A stretch of DNA of 11,682 nucleotides from Zygnema cylindricum (lineage: Eukaryota > Streptophyta > Zygnematophyceae > Zygnematales > Zygnemataceae). The stretch lies in assembly GCA_037447655.1 (NCBI GenBank), contig JBBHKE010002831.1:54498-66179 (forward strand), given 5' to 3'. The position numbers and the translations under genes are program-made. Positions 1 through 8,500 of this stretch are shown here, piece by piece; the stretch's first letter is position 1; each line of letters begins with the position of its first letter. Below the pieces are notes generated by a model, which ran no database searches, was not told the DNA's origin, and saw only the letters and a list, made by a program, of their open reading frames with translations.

Positions 1-840
1 TAATCATGTTAGAGTAAGCCGTAGAATGTAGTGTGATGATCTTAATAGCTTAATGAGGTACTTTTGACATCATTTTAAAATGGTTTTCCTATTGAGTCAT
101 CTTGAAAGTGAAAGTAAGAGTTTAGTCTGTGAAAGTAAGTTGATTTATCTTCTTGTTTTTATTTGTTAATTATGGATGAGATGAAAACAAAGACTTGTTA
201 ACGTCCAGTGAGAACACGATTACCCAGCAAATACATGTTTTCGACTTTTTCCGCTGCTACTTTTTTATTTTTGCGGTTAAACCCGGTAACATTTGTAAAA
301 CGCAGAAACAGAAATTATATAGGTAACATTCTTTGGGTTTGGATGGGAGATAAGACTTTAGATTTAGGCATTCTTTATGCAGACAGTTGAAATTGGCGTT
401 TTTATTTTTTCATCGTCGCCTTTTTCAGCTTTTGTACATAAACGACCCATTAGCACAAGAGTGACCTGCAATTGTTCAGAAACAAAAGTAGAGTAGGTAT
501 TAATTGTTTATTTTTGTTCTTCTATTTAGTTGAATGAAAGTGTCTGATTTGAGAATGAAAGTGAAAGTTCTACTGAGTTATCCTTTTGGTAAAATTTTAC
601 TACAGTTTTCATGGAGTAATTCGATAATTCTAGTAGTGTGATGTAAGATGCCGAATGAGATTGTACTAATAAATATGAGTATGTTTCTAACTTATGTTTT
701 CCTGAAAGTGCACATAGTATAAACTTGCCCAAGACATCACAGAAGCTAAACTGAGTGTAGCTCACTATTCCTCACCATTTGTGTTCCATGTTACAGATAA
801 ACTGAACCTATTGATTTCCCTTTAAATGGATCATCTATTT
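1..840. other. AT-rich stretch without a recognisable gene
   Basis: No reading frame here has recognisable protein character; the short open frames have biased, low-information composition. The text is AT-rich with recurring GAAAGTGAAAGT and GTAGTGTGATG words (about 108-118 and 557-567; about 31-41 and 635-645). It resembles plant intron or intergenic DNA. Two acceptor-like pyrimidine tracts ending in CAG occur near 796 and 846. They could mark a decayed gene just downstream, but no donor or coding exon confirms this. Confidence 0.5.
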
Positions 841-841
841 C

Positions 842-1152
842 TTCAGGTGAACTGTCACGGTGGGCAACTCAAATATTGTCAAATGAATCTGATTCGAGGA
901 ATCAGACATTGACATAAGCCTCTGACAGCTCAAATTAGAAGGGCTGCATACATTGTCTATGGCTATCGCAGGCAAAAGTAGGCAGTTTATCAAAGTATCG
1001 ATGAATTGTCTGTTGATGATACAATTGGGACTATATGCTTCGACAACGAAACATACACTCGTGTTAATTGTTTATGTACAGGAAAAACCGTTGGTTTGTA
1101 CGCATTACATAAAGTCTGGCCTTTAGTACAAGGTCAACGCCAGAGGCAGTAG
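842..1152 (+). other. Possible decayed exon, unidentified
   Basis: After an acceptor-like TTTCTTCAG there are short stretches with ordinary protein-like composition. One frame is open from 982 to a TAG at 1150-1152 (56 residues, including DDTIGTICFDNETYTRV). A second frame is open from an ATG at 959 to a TAG ending at 1126 (55 residues). Two overlapping open frames of equal length mean neither can be trusted. I do not recognise either product. A remnant of a host gene exon or of an unrelated transposon is possible, and chance is a serious alternative. Confidence 0.15.
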
Positions 1153-1169
1153 GTATTTCATATTAGGCA

Positions 1170-1914
1170 TTTAAGTACCACCCGACTTCTCACGCTAAAT
1201 CCGTCCCGTGGGATAAACCCTTTCACTGGAAACTGAAATGGTGGGTGTAACGTATTATTGGCACGTCGGGCTATTAGGGTGCTTAGGACGATGTGAAATC
1301 GATAGTCAGCACCTAAGTGGAGTATTGGGGTCTGAATCCAGACATGGGATATCGGACGGACGGCCGGAACCAGCGATCGGGAGTAAAGGGACAAACGGGA
1401 ACCACAGTGAGACCTCGATTCCCACTGTTAGGGAGTCCGGAGCCCAACAGAAATCTTGCATCGCTGTCCGGACACAACGTTCCCCTAAGGGGATGGCTCT
1501 CGAGGGTTTCAAGGCATACATCATCCCGTCGGTCCTCGGACCATACGGGAAGGCGACCGAGCGATTAGAGGATGACAGGACGACTCTTGGGGCTCTCCAA
1601 GTGTCATATGGGAACAACCTCCTACGGATGCAAAATTCACAAGGATTAGATGACAGAACCACCTTGCGACATTCACGAGGTCGCCCCTCCTTGTATATAA
1701 GGGGGCGTCTTTGGAACGTCGCCACATGGCGACCCCTAGACAGATTCCGTACATACCTAGTGTGATATCAATGCTTAGGCATTGTTGCAGCTTCAAGAAC
1801 CGTGGCTACATCGTGGGAAAGATTGTCACGGATCCACCTGGGGTCTCACCTGGAAGTATGGGAGCTTGTGGTAGAGCTTGGAATAACCTCTCAGTAGTGG
1901 CACGTTAGAACTTA
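1170..1914 (+). repeat. GC-rich LTR-like or promoter-like block
   Basis: Composition changes sharply from AT-rich flanks to a CpG-containing block full of small palindromes: TGTCCGGACA at 1465-1474, TCCCC/GGGGA at 1481-1493, and GTCGCCA/TGGCGAC at 1718-1733. A TATA box (TATATAAG) lies at 1694-1701. The overlapping open frames on both strands do not resemble a known protein and look like a by-product of GC content. The text around the TATA box, TGTATA then GGCGTCTTTG, resembles that of the plus-strand copia LTR near 11205. The block could be an unrecognised, strongly diverged LTR. No TG...CA ends or second copy are visible in the window. Confidence 0.3.
1694..1701 (+). promoter_or_regulatory. 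TATA box inside a GC-rich imperfect palindrome
   Basis: TATATAAG is flanked by CGCCCCTCCTT on the left and AAGGGGGCG on the right. These arms pair with a two-base bulge across 1682-1706, putting the TATA box in the centre. A second palindrome, GTCGCCA-CA-TGGCGAC, lies 17 bases downstream, about where a plant transcript would start. This suggests a pol II core promoter reading rightward. No downstream coding sequence supports it. Confidence 0.4.
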
Positions 1915-2440
1915 GGTTACATGTGTTTGACACAGTATACGTATACGAGGGTTTGGAACACTACTATGCGGTCACGTGTGAGAGTTTGTGGACCCTACTT
2001 AGGGATTATTCCTTTACTAGAGGATATGTTTTTGGAGTTCCATCTCCACTGAAGAGCGTTAAACTCCACGTCTTTTTTTTTGTCTTCTTTCATCATGCTT
2101 TGGTTATTGCCGACATGCATTTTTTGTGTATAGATTGTTGGTGCATATTGGTGAGTATGTTCCTAAATCTCTCCTCATTTAGAGCATCGAATTACGAGGC
2201 ATAGAGAAAAAGGGAACGTTGGTCGGCAAGTATTACCTTTCATCTTCGCTCGAAGGGATGCCTTAAGGTTGCTCTTGACAATTGGAAATTAGAGGACTTC
2301 CGCTTGGAGCCCAAAATCTTCAAGTGCTTTTGTCTACGTGTTCGGTGGAAAAATTTACCTAGAATTCGGAGCTTCGGATCTAGGTTCACTCTAGTGTCAT
2401 TGTTGTTCTTTGGTCACCTAAACCGCGTAAACACCCAAGA
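1915..2440. other. No gene seen
   Basis: No credible coding sequence. Visible details are a 12-base perfect palindrome GTATACGTATAC at 1935-1946, a CACGTG at 1973-1978 and a T-run at about 2072. If the block ending near 1914 is an LTR, this would be its downstream DNA. No gag-like reading can be found in it. Confidence 0.5.
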
Positions 2441-3086
2441 TTAGTCCCCTATGATGAGCACTACAGTCCAATGAGCACCCAAGAATGAATGATAACAAAT
2501 ACCCTCATACTCTTACCAAATTTATGACACCTCAAGATGACTCTTTTATGTTTACACATATGAAAGGTCAACAAACTTAACAATACTCAACACAAGAGGA
2601 AAACATACACTCAACAACAACAACAAAATTTAGTCGTGAACTAACCGCACACTTTTCATTAAAAAGATCACAATAGAGACAAAGCCTCTTAGTTTAGCAC
2701 TTCACACACTAGTGTCACATTTACTTTTATCACCTTGCACACTAACCACACACTTCAAAGTTCTAGACGTTTGATCCTACTTTCTAAATTCATATTTGGT
2801 TTTCACAGCTCGTATGGATTTAGGAGCCACCTACTAACAATAACGCTTGTGTGAACATCAACGATTAGATCTAATCTACATCCAGTTGAACTATTCATCC
2901 GATGTAACCTAATATGACTCTTTTGTTTTGTACACACATTTCGGATTTTTTTATCCATCGGTTTACTTGTCCTCGGACGGCTTCCCTATCATTATGTTAA
3001 TCTCCTAAACATGCACCTGAATAAATATCTATCATTATTAGGTGGTGTCCCTATATTTTAAAGTATCGACTTTTCTCTGTCGTTTT
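2441..3086. other. AT-rich stretch, no gene seen
   Basis: AT-rich and CA-rich, with no open frame of note. It holds a short CAA microsatellite near 2612-2626 and a 14-base perfect palindrome (GATTAGATCTAATC) at 2863-2876. The sequence next to the LTR relative at 3087 shows no primer-binding site, so this does not look like the 5' internal part of a copia element. Confidence 0.5.
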
Positions 3087-3475
3087 TGTAATTCCGCGAC
3101 CTCCATTGGCCCACAGAATGTTCAGCCTATATAAAGTCTCTGGGATAATATTTGCCCTTTTGACTTTCCCACTGAATAAGTGCCGCCCACGCACACAAGT
3201 ATTCTGAACACCTTCACAACCTTCACCCCACCTTCACCCCAGTGAAGGATCGACTCCCATGAGTCAGACACAAAAACAATTTCTACATTTGCCCCTCTGA
3301 GCAATTAGTTATGGTTGGCCAAAGATGGCCTATAAATACAAAAGCTCTCTGATCGAGAGGCGCCTCAAAAATTGTCTAAGTCCTACATCCCTCTCTGAAC
3401 CTCCTACTACTACTGTACCTAACCAATCACAAGAGTGTAAGGTACAAGAAGGTTAGGTGCCGATGTACTTCTTGT

Positions 3476-3499
3476 ACGGCCATGGTACGCCATGGCCGT
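3476..3499. repeat. 24-base hairpin in the older LTR
   Basis: ACGGCCATGG and CCATGGCCGT are perfect 10-base inverted arms separated by TACG. The structure lies in the U3 side of the older LTR and is not kept in the two younger LTRs, which have only GTAGGACCATTTTACGAC at the matching place. Confidence 0.7.
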
Positions 3500-3900
3500 C
3501 CCGCTGACGCCTGTCAGTTCCTGAGCCATAGTCCCTCTCCCCGTAATGTCCGTTGTCCACTCCCGCCTTGCCACGTGTTATCCGCCAACATTTAGCTCAC
3601 AAACCGCCAAATGTCCACTGCGTTGCGTGGGCTCCACTGTGAGCCGTCCGATTGGAAACTGACAATTATTCAAGTCCTTTCAAATTAAATGTCGTTTTGT
3701 TTTGTAATCCGTTTAATGAAGTATGCTAGTTATTTATGTGTTTAAATACTTATCACACCCTACTTACGTATCGCTTCACCAAGACTTAACGGATAAGGCG
3801 CTCAGCTACCCCGTACGGTTGTCATCCCTTAGGTCTTAGGATCCATCTTAATGTTGGCGCCTAACTCTTGCAAAGGGCAGTGCCTCTTGCGCCCTTAGCC

Positions 3901-3924
3901 TGTCTCCTTGTCTCCTTGTCTGCC
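3901..3924. repeat. 8-bp tandem repeat, three copies
   Basis: TGTCTCCT, TGTCTCCT and TGTCTGCC follow head to tail. The related right-hand copy near 10325 has only one such unit, so this is a local expansion within the older LTR. Confidence 0.7.
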
Positions 3925-3930
3925 TAAGGC

Positions 3931-3990
3931 AACCATGGCTGTCTGACCTCAGCCATGGCTGTCTGACCTCATGGTTGTCTGACGGTCCTC
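3931..3990. repeat. 20-bp tandem repeat, about three copies
   Basis: Two near-identical 20-base units (3931-3950 and 3951-3970, ending GGCTGTCTGACCTC) are followed by a degenerate third unit (3971-3990, GGTTGTCTGAC). The homologous stretch at 10327-10352 lacks the expansion, so the array arose after the two copies separated. Confidence 0.7.
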
Positions 3991-4470
3991 AGTGACTACA
4001 ACTATGATGCAATTCTGTGGTCTCCATTGACCCAAAGAATGAGCAGCCTATGTAAAGCCTGTAGGATAATATTTGCCCCTTCTAATTTCCCGCTGAATAA
4101 GCGCCGCCCAGGCACACAAATTTTTTGACCACTCTCACCCCTGTAAGGTAAAGACTCCCTTGAGTCAAACACAAAAAGAATCACTGAATTCGCTCCCCTG
4201 ATCAGTAAGTTATGGCTGGTCAAATATGACCTTTATAGTTACAAGCTCTCTTAGAGAGAGGTACCTAAATATTACTAAGTCTTGGTCTGCCTACTCACGA
4301 CTACCTACTACTAAACCCTAGTCCAATAGGAACACTATATAGTACAAGAAGGTAGAATGGGCGATGTACTTATTGTAGGACCATTTTACGACAAGGTCTA
4401 CAAGGTGACACTTGTCAAATCGAAAGCCATGGTTCCTCCTCCCATCTCTTTCGGTATCAAATAATGTGGC

Positions 4471-4480
4471 GCCACGTGGC
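4471..4480. promoter_or_regulatory. G-box palindrome GCCACGTGGC in 3' LTR
   Basis: A perfect 10-base palindrome with a CACGTG core, the classic plant G-box/ABRE bound by bZIP and bHLH factors (family knowledge). It lies about 235 bases upstream of the TATA box in element orientation. A second CACGTG lies at 4664-4669. Both recur at equivalent places in the other LTR. Confidence 0.6.
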
Positions 4481-4679
4481 ACCGCGTGACGCTATCTCCG
4501 TATGCCGCCAAAAGCTCACGTCGCGTGGCGGCTATAATGTTGGCCGTCCGATCAAAACATATTTTACACGGTTCAGATTCGCGTACATGCATGAATTGCT
4601 CCTTTTAGTTAGTCTGTTGTTTATTAGTTGTTGCGTTAATGTTTATATATTTATGAAACCCGTCACGTGTAGCGTTTTG

Positions 4680-4754
4680 TAGTGCCTTAATGGATAAGGC
4701 GTTAGGCTGTAGAGAATCTAGAGGTCGAAGGATCAAATCTTGACTTAGGCATCA
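4680..4754 (+). other. tRNA-Arg-like module (A-box/B-box) in 3' LTR, antisense
   Basis: On the plus strand, opposite to the retroelement, a D-arm-like GCC-TTAATGGATAA-GGC (4684-4700) is followed by GATCAAATC (4731-4739), which fits the pol III B-box consensus GWTCRANNC. The D-arm text closely resembles plant tRNA-Arg as I recall it. Acceptor and T stems do not pair well, so this is not a working tRNA. It is better read as a tRNA-derived (SINE-like) module captured by the LTR. Confidence 0.55.
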
Positions 4755-4895
4755 TTTTAGTAAAAATACCGTCTACTTCAAAATCTGCCACTTTCTAAAT
4801 ATGGCGGCAGCTATGGCGCGCCTTTGATCCTCACTCTATTTCTTTAAATCAAAACTAAAATAGGGAAGTGAACTATTAATTACCACTTTTCAACA

Positions 4896-4909
4896 CTTCC
4901 CTTAATTCC
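4896..4909 (-). promoter_or_regulatory. Polypurine tract (plus-strand primer site)
   Basis: Minus-strand GGAATTAAGGGAAG directly abuts the 3' LTR start (TGTTGAA). A purine run ending immediately before the TG of the 3' LTR is where RNase H leaves the primer for plus-strand DNA synthesis. It follows the RNase H stop codon (4911-4909) with no spacer. Confidence 0.8.
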
Positions 4910-5943
4910 TAGTCACTTTTCAATTTTAATCCACAATTTTCTTTGCAATAAATCAACTTAGGGGAAGGCACTGGTTTTGTCATCATGTCTGCAATAATTT
5001 CTCTATCAGTTTTATGAACCAGTTTAATAATTTTATTTTCTACCTTCTCTCTGACAAAGCTTAGTCTAATATCCATATGCTTAGCTTTTAAAGTGATGTT
5101 TCGGATTAGCTGCAATAGAGATAGCAGCTTGATTATCACAAAAACATTTTGAGTTCCAGACTTCATGAACCCAAGTTCTTCAAGAAGAGATTTAACCCAC
5201 ATTAATTCTTTGGTGGCAGCACAAGAAGCCATGTATTCATCCTCCATAGTGGACTGAGCAACTACTTTTTGTTGCTTGCTACTCCAACAACATGCACCGG
5301 ATCCAATTTGCAACACATATCCAGTCGTACACCTCCTTAAAATCACATCTCTATAATTGGCATCACTCCAAGTGGTGATGTCAGTTTGCTCCCCTCCCAA
5401 ATGCAACCATAATTCCCTTGTCCCCACCAGATACCTCATCACCCTTTTGGCAGCCTCCCAATCTCTCTTTCTTCGTTCATTTAGATTTCTACTAAAGACA
5501 CCTACAGCTGCAGCTATATCCGGACGAGTACAGTTCATAAAATAAATTAAACTGCCTACAATCTGCCGATAAGGAATATTTTCAATAAATTTTCTTTCTA
5601 TCTCATCCATCTCATCATTAATGATCAATATTCCTCTTTCTTCACTCCCCTTATACACTTTCTTCAAATCCATAGGAGTAGTACATCCGTTTGCTTTTTC
5701 CATCTGAAATTTTTCTAGCATATTACCGATTGCTTCTTTTTGAGTGAGTCTTATAATTTTATTCCCTCTATCTCTCTCCATCTGAATTCCTAAAATGTAC
5801 TTTGCTTCGCCAAAATCTTTCATATCAAAACTGCTTCTAAGATCCCGTTTTAGTTTGTTAGTTTTATCTAAGGACTTGCTTAAGACCAACAAATCATCCA
5901 CATAAATAGCAATAAATATCACTTCATTCTCCCCCTCAAACAA
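4909..5943 (-). pseudogene. Copia reverse transcriptase (C-terminal part) and RNase H
   Basis: The 344-residue frame opens just before the RT active site. YVDD is at residues 14-17, with codons for the two aspartates at 5898-5893. It runs through the RT palm and connection (FDMKDFGEAKYILGIQM near 39-55, YRQIVGSLIYFMNCTRPDI near 125-143) into RNase H (TWSDANY with Asp194, STMEDEYMA near 231-239). It ends with the usual copia tail ADMMTKPVPSPK near 319-330. The third RNase H aspartate block is missing. Residues about 268-288 are read out of frame between two compensating indels near 5138-5145 and 5082-5092, and the expected block is visible in the next frame. Upstream, an in-frame TAA at 5976-5974 separates it from the preceding RT segment. 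As part of the pol polyprotein it would have copied element RNA and degraded the RNA strand in virus-like particles. Confidence 0.9.
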
Positions 5944-6175
5944 ATATATAGAGTGATATGAACTAATTCTGATTTACCCCAAACCGGTCAGAAATTCGTC
6001 TAGTTTTATATTCCACTGTCGCGGGGCTTGCTTAAGCCCATAAAAGTGATTTTATCAGTTTGCAAACTTTATTTTCTTCCCCACATTCCACGAATCCTTC
6101 CGGTTGCCTCATGTAAATTTCTTCTTCCAACTCTCCGTGCAAAAAGGTCGTTTTAATATCCATCTGGTGGATTCC
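5944..6175 (-). pseudogene. Copia reverse transcriptase, middle segment
   Basis: This segment bridges the two longer RT frames and is too broken to form one open frame. After a one-base shift near 6170-6180 the reading continues with the first catalytic RT aspartate (ATG GAT at 6163-6158), followed by a [11 protein letters not shown]-type motif and KLIKSL. An extra T near 6041-6046 then shifts the frame again, into the KQAPRQWN-type motif near 6030-6010. The segment ends at a TAA (5976-5974). All parts are standard RVT_2 landmarks in the right order, so this is decay of one enzyme rather than separate genes. Confidence 0.8.
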
Positions 6176-6861
6176 ATATCCTCCGCTGCGGCTATTCTTA
6201 AAAGGATTCTAACAGAAGGAAATCTGACTACAGGTGCAAAGGTTTCTTCGTAGTCTATCCCCTCTTTCTGAGTATAACCTTTTGCAACTAACCTAGCTTT
6301 GTACCTCTCAATGGTATTATCCGGGTTTAATTTAAGCTTAAAAACCCACTTACATCCAATCGGTTTTTGGTCCGGTGGACTATCTACCAGCTCCCATGTA
6401 TTGTCTTCTATGATAGAGGCCATTTCTTCATTTATAGCTGTGATCCACCGGCTACTTTCCGGAGTGTTTATGGTCTCTAAGTATGTTTGAGGTTCATCTT
6501 GGTGAGACATCTTTGTGAGTTGGTTATTTACTTGTCTTTCTTGAAGTCGTTTACTACTTCTTCTTCCCCCTTCAAAATCGGACGCCGGTATGGAAGGCAT
6601 TCTTGGGTTTCGTTTAGGAAGATTTTCAGCTCCCCTCTCTTCCAATTCCGGTGTCTCATCAAGTTCCTCATCGGTTTCCACTTCGTATTGTGGCGTTGCC
6701 TCGGGTGTTGTCCTTTCCTCCTTCTCCTTTGGTAGATCTACAGATTTTTCTTTTTCTCCCTCTTCCTTCTCTTCATTTTCAAAGTCAAAGTCAGAAAACT
6801 GATCCGTTTCAAATCTGATTTTGACTTCCCTATTATATTTGAATGGATCAATGGACTTCTC
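6109..6861 (-). pseudogene. Copia linker and N-terminal reverse transcriptase
   Basis: The frame is continuous with the integrase frame except for the TAA at 6864-6862. First comes a very acidic, Glu/Lys-rich linker of about 75 residues (to about 6640), normal for the variable spacer between integrase and RT in copia. Then come [12 protein letters not shown] (near 6456-6421), [20 protein letters not shown] (near 6402-6340) and [19 protein letters not shown] (near 6308-6250), ending [16 protein letters not shown]. These are the fingers and early palm of RVT_2. The frame is lost near 6175, and the last 22 or so residues before the stop at 6111-6109 are out of frame. Confidence 0.9.
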
Positions 6862-7451
6862 TTAATTCATCACCACTATGTGTTTTACCAAAATTATATC
6901 TCTCTTTTTCAAGTCATACACTCGGTATCCTTTTGTGCTCTCATCATATCTTACAAGATATCCTGGCTTCCCTCTCCCCTCTAACTTCCATTTAGTCTTA
7001 TCGGAATCCAAACTGTAAACTTGACTTCCGAACACTCTCAAACTAGACAAATCAGGCTTTCTTCCTGTCCACCTCTCATACGGAGTTTCCTCTTTATTTG
7101 CTGAAGTTAGGACTCTTTTTTTGATGAAATTAGCATAGTTCATAGACTCCGCCCAAAACTGCAACCCTATCCTCTTATCAGTTAACATACTTCTGGACAT
7201 ATCTCCTAAAGTTCTATTCACTCTTTCTGCTACTCCATTTTGTTCCGGATTATAGGGAACAGTTTTCTCATGATGAATTCCTTCTTCTTTAAGATATTCT
7301 TCAAATTCCATTGAGGTGTATTCTTTCCCATTATCACTTCTTATCTCTTTTATTGAGGCTTCGTGTAGTTTTCACTCCATACTTTATACTCTTTGAAACA
7401 TCTTAATACCTGTGACTTATGCCTGAGAAAGTATACCTTCGTGTATCTAGA
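6862..7451 (-). pseudogene. Copia integrase, catalytic core second half and C-terminus
   Basis: From the TAG at 7454-7452 the reading stays in frame to about 7375 (VYFLRHKSQVLRCFKEYKVW). It shifts by one base near 7355-7375, then gives the SDNGKEY motif with the second catalytic Asp at 7335-7333. The third acidic residue lies in NGVAERVNRT (Glu codon 7227-7225). PYERWTGRKPDLSSLRVFG and the end GYRVYDLKKRDIILVKHIVV are typical of the copia integrase C-terminal region. A TAA at 6864-6862 interrupts the polyprotein. The enzyme would have joined the LTR ends of element cDNA to nuclear DNA. All three acidic residues survive, but on broken frames. Confidence 0.9.
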
Positions 7452-8500
7452 CTAATCATCTGTGATGGTTAACATCCATCTCTTCCCGCCATGTGAAGCA
7501 TACCTAGCAGGTCCCCAAACATCAGTGTGAACTAGATCTAATACTTTCTCTCTCCTAAATGTGGTTGCCTTTGGAAATGGAAGTCTATGAATCTTCCCTT
7601 GGGCCCATCCACTACAATCATCAAAGGTCTCATCATCCTCAAAAGTAATACCCTCCACTATTCCGTTTTTCTTCATTTTCTTTAATCTATCTAGATGCAC
7701 ATACCCCAACCTTTTATGCCAAAGCATCATCTCACTTGCACACGAGTAGAGAACACTCTTTTCATTGCAAAGAACAATTCTGAACATTCTTTGACTGCCC
7801 TTCTCAGCTATGAAATAAACCTCATTATCAAAGCTTGCTGTGAAGATTCCTTTCCTAGTTCCTGTTTCAAACTCATTTTCATCTAGGACAGCTGTTGAGA
7901 CTAGGTTCTTGCTAAGCTGTGGAATGTAAAGAACGTCTGAGAGTGTTACAATTGAGGCTTTTCCATCAACTAGAACCTTCAAGTCAACAGTTCCAACAAG
8001 ACTTCTGGTTTCTACTCTACCATCTCCGTACTCTATCTCAACTGTTGGGATCTTTCTCAGTTTAGTGAACCACCACTTATCTTTGCATATATGCATTGAA
8101 GCCCTTGAGTCTATGATCCACCCATCCTCGAGTGGATCCCTCTTACCTCCGAAAGCACACTTCTGTCTCCGTGGAATGTCGACATGTTTTTCAGTGTTTT
8201 TCGGATTAAGAAGAAGCTCCTCAAGCTCCTTTTCTGGTTCAGTATTTCCTTCCACCTCCTCATCATGAACTTGAGTCAAGAAAGCCTTTTTCTTTCCTCC
8301 ATCCCTTGAGGTTCCTTGACCATCTTTCAGTCGAAGATCTGCAAGTTTGACACAATCTGCCATATAGTGTCCCAGTTTCTTCCAGAAGTGACATAATCCT
8401 CCTCGAGAAGTTCCTGTCCCCTGTCTATCAAATCTGCCACCTCCTTGTCCTCTTCCACCAAAGTTTCGATAGGGATTTTTCCCTTTCTCCTCATCACGCT
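7452..8500 (-). pseudogene. Copia zinc knuckle, protease and integrase N-terminal part
   Basis: The frame opens after a shift in 8500-8552 with a basic Gly/Arg-rich stretch. A zinc knuckle follows (8393-8352) reading CHFWKKLGHYMADC, where Trp (codon 8384-8382) replaces the second Cys. Counting from the Met at 8363, the aspartic protease motif is WIIDSRASMH (residues 82-91). Asp85 is kept, but the Gly of DSG is Arg87 (codon 8105-8103). The GAG-pre-integrase zinc domain has LWHKRLGY, with Tyr221 where the second His belongs, and CSGWAQGK, with Trp253 where the second Cys belongs. The integrase core then starts with HTDVWGP (first catalytic Asp281) and stops at TAG 7454-7452 where DDY is expected. 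Protease and both zinc sites look dead. Confidence 0.9.

Larger units (their letters stand above)
3087..4007 (-). repeat. Diverged copia LTR (older relative), minus orientation
   Basis: Shares long collinear similarity with the two LTRs of the full element. Shared blocks include CTCCATTGGCCCA near 3101, GATAATATTTGCCC near 3149, TGAATAAGTGCCGCCCA near 3173, TTATGG(T/C)TGG(C/T)CAAA near 3309, a G-box at 3570-3577 and ACGGATAAGGCG at 3789-3800. Substitutions and indels are much more frequent than between the two LTRs, so it is an older copy or a related subfamily. Its U5 end is TGTAATTCC at 3087. No primer-binding site follows it on the minus strand, so it is a solo LTR or 3' LTR. Its far end appears to continue beyond the full element at 10211, which suggests the element inserted into it. 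Confidence 0.75.
4008..4895 (-). repeat. 3' LTR of the copia element
   Basis: In element orientation it starts TGTTGAAAAG at 4895, just after the polypurine tract, and ends GAATTGCA at 4008. It matches 9323-10210 base for base in length. Visible parts in element order are an antisense tRNA-like module (about 4754-4680), G-boxes at 4664-4669 and 4471-4480, a TATA box at 4237-4232, and a hairpin at 4039-4013 next to the U5 end. The 64- and 72-codon open frames in it recur in the other LTR only because the two LTRs are copies. Confidence 0.95.

Noticed and set aside
526-765. 79-codon minus-strand frame
   Set aside because: AT-rich region, no recognisable domain, no neighbouring evidence of a gene.
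1238-1765. Open frame of 175 codons on the plus strand, with a 139-codon frame opposite
   Set aside because: Both overlap in a GC-rich palindromic block, show no recognisable domain, and long frames on both strands at once point to composition rather than a gene.
3087-3850. 5' LTR of a second minus-strand element
   Set aside because: No primer-binding site or gag opening follows its U5 end to the left, so a solo or 3' LTR fits better.
4398-4682. Overlapping 64- and 72-codon frames in the 3' LTR, repeated in the 5' LTR at 9713-9997
   Set aside because: They match because the LTRs are copies of each other. They cover U3 and the promoter and have no domain or independent conservation.
4680-4754. 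A functional tRNA gene
   Set aside because: The D-arm and B-box are tRNA-like, but acceptor and T stems do not pair and the anticodon arm is degenerate, so it is only a tRNA-derived module.
4016-4895. LTR boundaries set at TGTGGTC (4016 and 9331), giving 880 bases
   Set aside because: The ends TGCAATTC (4008) and TGCAAATA (9323) also begin with TG, agree with the plus-strand LTR end, and place the primer-binding site one base away instead of nine.
6487-6802. Serine- and phenylalanine-rich plus-strand frames opposite the integrase-RT linker
   Set aside because: These are antisense shadows of the Glu/Lys-rich linker of pol; the composition follows directly from that.
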